From Prevotellaceae bacterium UBA2852 (GTDB lineage Bacteria; Bacteroidota; Bacteroidia; Bacteroidales; Bacteroidaceae), in NCBI GenBank assembly GCA_002350855.1, contig DEFM01000002.1, positions 1,516 through 65,515 of the forward strand: 64,000 nucleotides of DNA, given 5' to 3'. Below the pieces are notes generated by a model. That model made no database searches, had not been told where the DNA came from, and was given only the letters and a program-made list of their open reading frames with translations. The position numbers were made by a program, and so were the translations under genes. Every line of letters starts with the position of its first letter. Position 1 is the stretch's first letter. Positions 58,305 through 64,000 of this stretch are shown piece after piece.

Positions 58305-58312
58305 TACATTTG
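58305..58312 (+). promoter_or_regulatory. Promoter-like -7 box before a small broken reading frame
   Basis: TACATTTG matches TAnnTTTG and lies 63 bases before the ATG at 58375, a normal leader length here. Confidence 0.4.
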
Positions 58313-58374
58313 CAGGCTGATGCTATAGTTCAGAATTTCGCAACTACCTATTTTAACATAAAACCTATACTATT

Positions 58375-58508
58375 ATGTCAAAAGTAATTCTTAAATCCAA
58401 TCTTCAGAACCTTGGGTTCAAGTAGAAGTAAGCATGGATAATCCGTCCAACAGTAGAATAGAACGAGAACATCAACGTCTTAGAATGAAGCTGTACGATT
58501 TTTTGTGA
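58375..58508 (+). pseudogene. Small gene candidate broken by a frameshift
   Basis: From the ATG at 58375 the frame reads MSKVILKSNLQNLGFK and stops at 58425. In the -1 frame across the GGG at about 58413 the text continues as VQVEVSMDNPSNSRIEREHQ, then RLRMKLYDFL, to a stop at 58508. One extra base would give a 44-residue basic protein. A promoter box at 58305-58312 suits it. It may be a decayed gene, a sequence error or a frameshifted gene; the first 16 residues also look like the start of ribosomal protein bL9, but the rest does not. Confidence 0.35.
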
Positions 58509-58548
58509 TTTTTAATGCTTATATTTACAATATGTGTAGAAAATTGCG

Positions 58549-58556
58549 TAAATTTG
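58549..58556 (+). promoter_or_regulatory. Probable -7 box of the pyrB-pyrI-ileS-lspA operon
   Basis: TAAATTTG matches TAnnTTTG, 48 bases before the pyrB ATG. Confidence 0.55.
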
Positions 58557-58603
58557 CAGGGAATTTGCGAATGTAAGCCAACACTGATTGTATTACTAAA
58601 TAT

Positions 58604-59521
58604 ATGAATGAAAATAGAAGTATCGTCTCGATTGCTGACTACAGCCGCGAGAAGATAGAATATCTGCTTAACATGGCTGCGGAGTTCGAACGCCAGCCAA
58701 ACAGGAAAATCCTTGACGGAAAGGTGGTTGCAACCTTGTTCTTCGAGCCGTCAACCCGTACGCGACTTAGCTTCGAGACCGCTGCCAACCGGCTGGGTGC
58801 AAGGGTTATCGGATTCACCGACCCGAAGGTGACGAGTTCGTCGAAGGGCGAGACGCTGAAGGACACAATCAAGATGGTGAGCAACTATGCCGACGTGATT
58901 GTGATGCGCCACAAGCTGGAGGGTGCTGCTCTCTACGCAAGCGAGGTGACCGACGTGCCTATCATCAATGCCGGCGACGGAAGCAACCTGCACCCCTCGC
59001 AGACAATGCTCGACCTCTACTCCATCTACAAGACTCAGGGAACTCTCGACAACCTGAACATCTATCTGGTGGGTGACCTGAAGTACGGGCGTACGGTACA
59101 CTCGCTGCTGATGTCGATGCGCAGGTACAATCCTACGTTCCACTTCATCGCTCCCCACGAGCTGGAGATGCCGGAGGAGTACAAGCTCTACTGCCAGCAG
59201 GAGAACATCAAGTATGTGGAGCAGACGGACTTCACCGAAGACACCATTGCTGACGCGGACATCCTCTACATGACACGTGTGCAGCGTGAGCGCTTCACCG
59301 ACCTCATGGAGTACGAGCGTGTGAAGGATGCCTACATCCTCCGTGCCGACATGCTGGGCAAGTGCCGCGATAACATGAAGATCCTGCATCCTCTGCCTCG
59401 TGTGAACGAAATCGAGCAGGATGTTGACGACTCTCCTCACGCATACTACTTCCAGCAGGCAAAGAACGGTCTCTACGCACGCCAGGCTCTCATCTGCGAT
59501 GTACTGGGGATGCAACCTTAG
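58604..59521 (+). CDS. pyrB: Aspartate carbamoyltransferase, catalytic subunit
   Basis: A 305-residue enzyme joining carbamoyl phosphate and aspartate, the committed step of pyrimidine synthesis. The carbamoyl phosphate motif is [20 protein letters not shown] (about 47-66), the active loop contributes [11 protein letters not shown], and the aspartate domain has [18 protein letters not shown] and [13 protein letters not shown]. Length is normal. Together with pyrI it should form the regulated E. coli-like dodecamer. A GC-rich repeat separates it from pyrI. Confidence 0.97.
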   Translation: MNENRSIVSIADYSREKIEYLLNMAAEFERQPNRKILDGKVVATLFFEPSTRTRLSFETAANRLGARVIGFTDPKVTSSSKGETLKDTIKMVSNYADVIVMRHKLEGAALYASEVTDVPIINAGDGSNLHPSQTMLDLYSIYKTQGTLDNLNIYLVGDLKYGRTVHSLLMSMRRYNPTFHFIAPHELEMPEEYKLYCQQENIKYVEQTDFTEDTIADADILYMTRVQRERFTDLMEYERVKDAYILRADMLGKCRDNMKILHPLPRVNEIEQDVDDSPHAYYFQQAKNGLYARQALICDVLGMQP

Positions 59522-59552
59522 ACCCAACCCCTCCCTGTAGAGGGCGGGGTGT
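59521..59552. repeat. GC-rich palindromic repeat between pyrB and pyrI
   Basis: ACCCCTCCCTGTAGAGGGCG, then GGGT, forms a stem of C-run and G-run around GTA. It is nearly the same as the copy behind mscL, and starts at the pyrB stop codon. Confidence 0.6.
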
Positions 59553-59580
59553 ATATAGATAACAATCAAAAGGAAACAAT

Positions 59581-60117
59581 ATGGAAAACTATAATAAAGC
59601 CCAACTCCAGGATTCTACACCCCTCCATACAGGGAGGGGCAAGGGAGAGGGTCCCAAAGGAAAGGATTTATTGGTTGCCGCAATTGAAAACGGAACCGTG
59701 ATCGACCACATACCAACAAATAAGGTTTTTACCATTGCATCCCTGCTTGAACTCGACAAGTGTGATGACCAGGTGACAATCGGTAACAACTTCGTGAGTG
59801 ACAAGATGGGTAAGAAGGGCATCATAAAGATAGCCAACCGCTTCTTCAACGACTCGGAAATAAGCCGCATCGCCGTAGTTTGCCCTAATATCCGCTTCTG
59901 CCTCATTAAGGACTACGACGTGGTGGAGAAGAAGATTGCCGTGCTGCCCGACGAACTGAAAGGAGTGATCCACTGTGCCAATCCTGTATGCATCACAAAC
60001 AACGAACCGATGAAGACCGTGTTCTACGTAACCGACAAGAACGCAGGCGTAGTGAAGTGCCGCTACTGCGGAAAAGAACAGAACATTGACAAAGTAAAAT
60101 TCATTGATAAGATATAA
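59581..60117 (+). CDS. pyrI: Aspartate carbamoyltransferase, regulatory subunit, with in-frame repeat insert
   Basis: A 178-residue subunit that binds nucleotides and passes allosteric signals to PyrB. The allosteric domain begins LLVAAIENGTVIDHIPTNKV and the zinc domain has the four cysteines (CANPVC... and CRYCGKEQ). Ahead of this, residues about 12-27 (STPLHTGRGKGEGPKG) are not expected in the family and are encoded by a copy of the GC-rich repeat (59617-59656). The frame stays open, so the protein probably has an added flexible segment near its N-terminus, close to where nucleotides bind in known structures. The stop shares a base with the ileS start (TAATG). Confidence 0.95.
   Translation: MENYNKAQLQDSTPLHTGRGKGEGPKGKDLLVAAIENGTVIDHIPTNKVFTIASLLELDKCDDQVTIGNNFVSDKMGKKGIIKIANRFFNDSEISRIAVVCPNIRFCLIKDYDVVEKKIAVLPDELKGVIHCANPVCITNNEPMKTVFYVTDKNAGVVKCRYCGKEQNIDKVKFIDKI
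59617..59656. repeat. GC-rich palindromic repeat inside pyrI
   Basis: ACACCCCTCCATACAGGGAG, then GGGCAAGGGAGAGGGTCCC: the arms CCCCTCC and GGAGGGG pair around ATACA. It lies in frame and codes residues 13-26 of PyrI. Confidence 0.6.
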
Positions 60118-63100
60118 TGAAAAATTTTCAGGAACGCTCAGGACTGAACCTGAGCGATGTAAACAAAAACGTATTAGAGCAGTGGAAACAGAATGACGTG
60201 TTCCACAAAAGCATAGACGAACGTGAAGGCTGTCCTTCATTTGTATTCTTCGAAGGTCCTCCTTCAGCAAACGGACATCCGGGTATCCACCACGTGATGG
60301 GACGTACCATCAAGGACACATTCCTCAGATACAAGACCATGCAGGGATTCCAGGTGAAGCGCAAAGCCGGATGGGACACCCACGGACTTCCAGTGGAACT
60401 GAGTGTGGAGAAGTCGCTCGGAATCACCAAGGAGGATATCGGCAAGAAGATCTCGGTGGACGACTACAACAACGCCTGCCGCGAGAACGTGATGATGTAC
60501 ACCAGCGAATGGACAGAGCTGACCGACAAGATGGGCTACTGGGTTGACCTGGAGCACCCCTACATCACCTACGATAATAAATATATCGAAACGCTCTGGT
60601 ACCTGCTCAAGCAACTCTACAAGAAAGGTCTGCTCTACAAGGGCTACACCATACAGCCCTACTCACCTGCCGCAGGTACAGGTCTGTCAAGCCACGAGCT
60701 GAACCAGCCAGGCTGCTATCGCGACGTGAAGGACACCACGGTTACGGCGCAGTTTAAGGTAAAGACCCCCTCCAACTCCACCAAGGGTGAGGGCAAAGAG
60801 TTCCCTGAAAGTCTCAAGGCTTTGTTTGGGCAGGGCTTGCCTGTTTATATTCTTGCATGGACAACTACACCTTGGACATTGCCATCGAATACGGCTCTGT
60901 GCGTAGGTCCTAAAATCAAATACGTCGCTGTGAAGGGTAATAATCCCTACACAGGAGAAGAGGCTATCTACATTGTTGCGGAATCCAGGAAAAATGTATA
61001 TTTCCCTGAAGAACTCCTGCCCCTTGGGGAAGGCTGGGACGGGGTCTCCCTGGTAGGTCTGCAGTATGAGCAGCTGTTCCCATGGGTGAAGCCCTGCGCT
61101 GTGGAGAACGAGAAGGTGGTGGACAAGAGCGCAGAGGCATTCCGTGTAATCCCGGGCGACTACGTAACAACGGAGGACGGTACGGGAATCGTGCACATCG
61201 CTCCTACCTTCGGTGCCGACGACGCCAAGGTTGCCAAGGACGCAGGAATCCCATCGCTCTTCGTGATTGACAAGAACGGCGACACACGCCCTATGGTGGA
61301 CTTCACCGGCAAGTATTTCGTTCGTGAGGACATGGATCAGGACTTCGTAGGCAAGTGTGTGAACGAAAGCTACTGGAAGCACAGCGGCGACTTCGTGAAG
61401 AACGCCTACGACCCACGCTTCAACAAAGACGGCAAGTACGACGAGAAGGCTGCCAACAAGGAGATGGACCTCAACGTCATCCTCTGCATCGAGATGAAGG
61501 AGGAAGGCACAGCATTCAAGATAGAGAAGCACGTGCACAACTATCCTCACTGCTGGCGCACCGACAAACCTGTCCTCTACTACCCTCTCGACTCATGGTT
61601 CATACGCTCAACTGCCTGCAAGGACAGGATGTTCGAACTGAACCAGACAATCAAGTGGAAGCCCGAATCCACCGGAACAGGACGCTTCGGCAAGTGGCTG
61701 GAGAACCTCAACGACTGGAACCTCTCCCGTTCACGCTACTGGGGTACACCGCTGCCTATCTGGCGCAACAAGGACACTCGCGAGGAAGTGTGCATAGGAA
61801 GCGTGGAGGAACTCTACAACGCCATCGAGAAGTCTGTGGCTGCTGGAGTTATGGCATCCAACCCTCTCAAGGAAAAGGGTTTCGTTCCCGGCGACATGAG
61901 CCAGGAGAACTACGACAAGATAGACCTGCACCGCCCATACGTGGACGATATCAAGCTCGTCAGCGACAAGGGCAACGTGCTCACCCGCGAACTCGACCTC
62001 ATCGACGTGTGGTTCGACTCCGGAGCAATGCCTTACGCACAGATTCACTATCCGTTCGAGAACCGCGAGCTTATCGAGAAGGGAACAGCCTACCCTGCCG
62101 ACTTCATTGCCGAGGGTGTGGATCAGACACGAGGATGGTTCTTCACACTCCACGCCATTGCGACAATGGTGTTCGACTCCGTTGCGTTCAAGAATGTAAT
62201 CTCCAACGGACTCGTACTCGACAAGAACGGTGTGAAGATGTCGAAGCGACTGGGCAACGTAATCAATCCGTTCGAATGTATTGAGCAATACGGTGCCGAC
62301 GCTGTGCGCTGGTACATGGTCACAAACTCATCGCCTTGGGACAACCTCCTGTTCGACCCCGACGGTGTGAAGGAAGTCACAAGCCAGTTCTTCATCAAGC
62401 TGCACCAGGCATACGCCTTCTTCGCCATGTACGCCAACGTGGACGGATTCACCAACGACCAACCTCAAGTGAACCACTCTGAGCGCAACGACTTTGACCG
62501 CTGGCTGATGTCGGAACTCAACACACTGACCAAGAACGTGAGATTGTATCTCGACGACTACGACCCGACCCCTGCAGCACGACTGATCCAGGCATTCGTA
62601 ATCGACAAACTCTCCAACTGGTACATCCGTCTGAACAAGGCACGTTTCTGGGCAGGCGAAATGACTCAGGACAAACTCTCAGCATACCAGACACTCTACA
62701 CCTGTCTGGAAACACTCAGCCGACTCATAGCACCGTTTGCACCGTTCTATGCCGAACAGCTCTACAGCGACCTCAAGGCAGACAACTCGGAAAGCGTGCA
62801 TCTCGCTCCGTTCCCGACCTACGATGACAAGCTCATCGACAAGGAACTGGAAACAGCGATGGAAGCAGCTATGAAGGTAACGTCCATGGGTCTCTCCATC
62901 CGCAAGAAGGTGAAGATTCCTGTGATCCAGGTGCTCCAGGCACTGGCTATTCCAGATACAGACGCCGTGCTCAGCAGCCGCATCGACCGCATGAAGGAAA
63001 TCATCACCAAGGAAGTGAACGTGAAGGAACTGCAGCTGATGGACGGCAAGCTCCTTGTCAAGACCGTGAAGTGCAACTTCCGCGTTATGGGTAAGAAATT

Positions 63101-63572
63101 CGGCAAGATGATGAAGGCTGTTGCCGATGCCGTAACCAACATGAGTCAGGCACAGATATCCGAACTCGAAAGCAACGGACAGATCACGCTCCAGGCAGAC
63201 GGTCAGGACGCTGTGGTAGAACTCGCCGACGTGGACATCATCTCTCAGGACATCCCGGGATGGAGCGTTCAGAACGAAGGTGTGATGACCGTGGCACTCG
63301 ACATCACAGTCACTCCTGAACTGAAGCGCGAAGGAAATGCACGACGCATCATCAAGCAGATTCAGACCATGCGCAAGACACAGGGATTTGAGATTACCGA
63401 CCGCATCAACGTGCAGATCACCTCTACGCCTGAGACCGAGGACATCATCAACACCTACCGCGACTACATCGCCAACCAGGTGCTGGCTACATCCATCACG
63501 CTCGGTCAGCCAGAAGGCGAGACAATAGCATTCGAAGACTTTAACGCAGTAATCAATGTCGAGAAGGTATAA
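60117..63572 (+). CDS. ileS: Isoleucyl-tRNA synthetase with two repeat-derived segments
   Basis: A 1151-residue class I synthetase charging tRNA-Ile. The HIGH motif is HPGIH (54-58) in the stretch GPPSANGHPGIHHVMG and the KMSKS motif is KMSKR (707-711). The editing domain has TTPWTLPSNTALCVG and GTGIVHIAPTFGADD. The anticodon-binding part follows with DRWLMSELNTLTKNVRLYL. Two stretches in the editing domain are unlike relatives: residues about 217-242 (TPSNSTKGEGKEF...FGQGLP) and 296-312 (FPEELLPLGEGWDGVSL). Both are encoded by text like the GC-rich repeat. The last 17 bases overlap lspA. Confidence 0.96.
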   Translation: MKNFQERSGLNLSDVNKNVLEQWKQNDVFHKSIDEREGCPSFVFFEGPPSANGHPGIHHVMGRTIKDTFLRYKTMQGFQVKRKAGWDTHGLPVELSVEKSLGITKEDIGKKISVDDYNNACRENVMMYTSEWTELTDKMGYWVDLEHPYITYDNKYIETLWYLLKQLYKKGLLYKGYTIQPYSPAAGTGLSSHELNQPGCYRDVKDTTVTAQFKVKTPSNSTKGEGKEFPESLKALFGQGLPVYILAWTTTPWTLPSNTALCVGPKIKYVAVKGNNPYTGEEAIYIVAESRKNVYFPEELLPLGEGWDGVSLVGLQYEQLFPWVKPCAVENEKVVDKSAEAFRVIPGDYVTTEDGTGIVHIAPTFGADDAKVAKDAGIPSLFVIDKNGDTRPMVDFTGKYFVREDMDQDFVGKCVNESYWKHSGDFVKNAYDPRFNKDGKYDEKAANKEMDLNVILCIEMKEEGTAFKIEKHVHNYPHCWRTDKPVLYYPLDSWFIRSTACKDRMFELNQTIKWKPESTGTGRFGKWLENLNDWNLSRSRYWGTPLPIWRNKDTREEVCIGSVEELYNAIEKSVAAGVMASNPLKEKGFVPGDMSQENYDKIDLHRPYVDDIKLVSDKGNVLTRELDLIDVWFDSGAMPYAQIHYPFENRELIEKGTAYPADFIAEGVDQTRGWFFTLHAIATMVFDSVAFKNVISNGLVLDKNGVKMSKRLGNVINPFECIEQYGADAVRWYMVTNSSPWDNLLFDPDGVKEVTSQFFIKLHQAYAFFAMYANVDGFTNDQPQVNHSERNDFDRWLMSELNTLTKNVRLYLDDYDPTPAARLIQAFVIDKLSNWYIRLNKARFWAGEMTQDKLSAYQTLYTCLETLSRLIAPFAPFYAEQLYSDLKADNSESVHLAPFPTYDDKLIDKELETAMEAAMKVTSMGLSIRKKVKIPVIQVLQALAIPDTDAVLSSRIDRMKEIITKEVNVKELQLMDGKLLVKTVKCNFRVMGKKFGKMMKAVADAVTNMSQAQISELESNGQITLQADGQDAVVELADVDIISQDIPGWSVQNEGVMTVALDITVTPELKREGNARRIIKQIQTMRKTQGFEITDRINVQITSTPETEDIINTYRDYIANQVLATSITLGQPEGETIAFEDFNAVINVEKV
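60764..60840. repeat. Repeat-derived segment 1 inside ileS
   Basis: GACCCCCTCCAACTCCACCA, then AGGGTGAGGGC and, after 30 bases, TTTGGGCAGGGC: C-rich left part and G-rich right part as in the intergenic GC-rich repeats, in frame with ileS. Confidence 0.5.
61003..61052. repeat. Repeat-derived segment 2 inside ileS
   Basis: TCCCTGAAGAACTCCTGCCC, then CTTGGGGAAGGCTGGGACGGGG: contains the palindrome CCCCTTGGGG and the C-run/G-run order of the family. It codes a Pro-Leu-Gly-Glu-Gly segment in the editing domain. Confidence 0.45.
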
Positions 63573-64000
63573 GCTTACCCTGCTGTCAGCCGGACTCATC
63601 ATAGCCGTAGTTCTCATTGACCAAATCATCAAGATGGCCGTCAAGACCCACATGTACCTCGGCGAGGACATAGAACTGACAGGCTGGTTCCACATCAAGT
63701 TCATAGAGAACAACGGAATGGCATTCGGAATGGAACTGGGCGGAAAATATCTGCTCACTTCCTTCCGCATACTTATGGTGCCTGTGCTGATATGGTATAT
63801 CCGCAAGCTCATCCTCGAACGGGGACACAAGGCGCTTATCATCTGCCTCTCGCTGATTCTTGCAGGAAACATAGGCAATGTCATCGACTGCCTCTTCTAC
63901 GGACTCATATTCAACAACCCCGCTGCTCCGGCTGTGGCACAGTTCGTTGCCCCGGGCGACGGCTACACCAGCCTGATGCTGGGACGTGTGGTGGATATGT
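63556..64000 (+). CDS. lspA: Lipoprotein signal peptidase II, N-terminal part
   Basis: 148 codons are present before the right edge. The enzyme is an inner-membrane aspartyl protease that removes signal peptides from prolipoproteins. The start MSRRYKLTLLSAGLIIAVVL leads into the first membrane helix with DQIIKMAVK; FIENNGMAFGMELGG, ILAGNIGNVIDCLFYGLIFN (first catalytic Asp) and LGRVVDM follow. The second catalytic Asp would lie beyond the edge. The ATG lies 17 bases inside ileS, so translation is likely coupled. Confidence 0.95.
   Translation, partial: MSRRYKLTLLSAGLIIAVVLIDQIIKMAVKTHMYLGEDIELTGWFHIKFIENNGMAFGMELGGKYLLTSFRILMVPVLIWYIRKLILERGHKALIICLSLILAGNIGNVIDCLFYGLIFNNPAAPAVAQFVAPGDGYTSLMLGRVVDM

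Noticed and set aside
58187..58387. 66-codon frame in the pre-pyrB gap
   Set aside because: Its start overlaps a -7 box and it is Phe/Lys-rich AT-driven text; the small frame at 58375 is better supported.
60117..63572. Frameshift or assembly error in ileS
   Set aside because: The odd segments at residues 217-242 and 296-312 stay in frame and flanking motifs resume at once, so in-frame repeat insertion is the simpler reading.

Overview
The window looks like a chromosomal segment from a Bacteroidota bacterium, most likely a member of the Prevotellaceae (Prevotella/Segatella-like). This rests on protein character (SecA with a C-terminal zinc tail, OadG-OadA-OadB sodium pump, TamB-like protein, Lnb/DUF4105 protein, a SusC/D-independent glycoside hydrolase cluster), on many upstream boxes of the Bacteroidota form TAnnTTTG, and on the lack of Shine-Dalgarno sequences. 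No rRNA, tRNA, CRISPR, phage, plasmid or transposase gene was seen.

Layout. 1-6.1 kb: GAPDH (cut by the window edge), mscL, an SH3-like membrane protein, and the operon oadG-oadA-oadB (read right to left). 6.2-16.6 kb, all on the minus strand: two secreted proteins, rsmI, a histidine kinase without a partner regulator, a TPR protein with gyrA, and a TonB-dependent receptor. 16.6-25.0 kb, minus strand: a probable operon of a DUF4105 membrane protein, a phosphatase-fold protein that seems to have lost its active site, secA, cmk and ispH, with nth behind it. 25.6-35.9 kb, plus strand: four exported glycoside hydrolases (GH2, GH27, GH3, GH31). 36.0-39.2 kb: grpE, dnaJ, folC. 39.4-43.4 kb: galactose use (galM, a Gln-rich membrane protein, a sugar/H+ symporter, galK). 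43.6-51.4 kb: TPR protein, ribH, tamB, nadE. 51.3-56.8 kb, minus strand: a twin ABC ATPase, dnaB, a small secreted protein, pepD and a small membrane protein. 56.9-64 kb, plus strand: a Skp-like lipoprotein, a gene-poor stretch of about 900 bases, then pyrB-pyrI-ileS-lspA (lspA cut by the window edge).

How parts work together. The four hydrolases would release galactose, xylose and glucose from plant galactosides or xyloglucan-type oligosaccharides in the periplasm; the symporter, mutarotase and galactokinase about 4 kb downstream would take in and phosphorylate the galactose. The OadGAB pump would turn oxaloacetate decarboxylation into a sodium gradient. The rest is housekeeping.

The most unusual content is not a gene. 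Many intergenic gaps hold short tandem repeats with a 7- or 8-base period, often as two inverted arms around an AT-rich centre, with a different unit at each locus. A second, GC-rich palindromic repeat lies between genes and also appears to have entered pyrI and ileS (twice) in frame. Three terminators share one identical stem core. These are the best candidates for something poorly described here. I did not find a complete new defence, mobile or secretion system.
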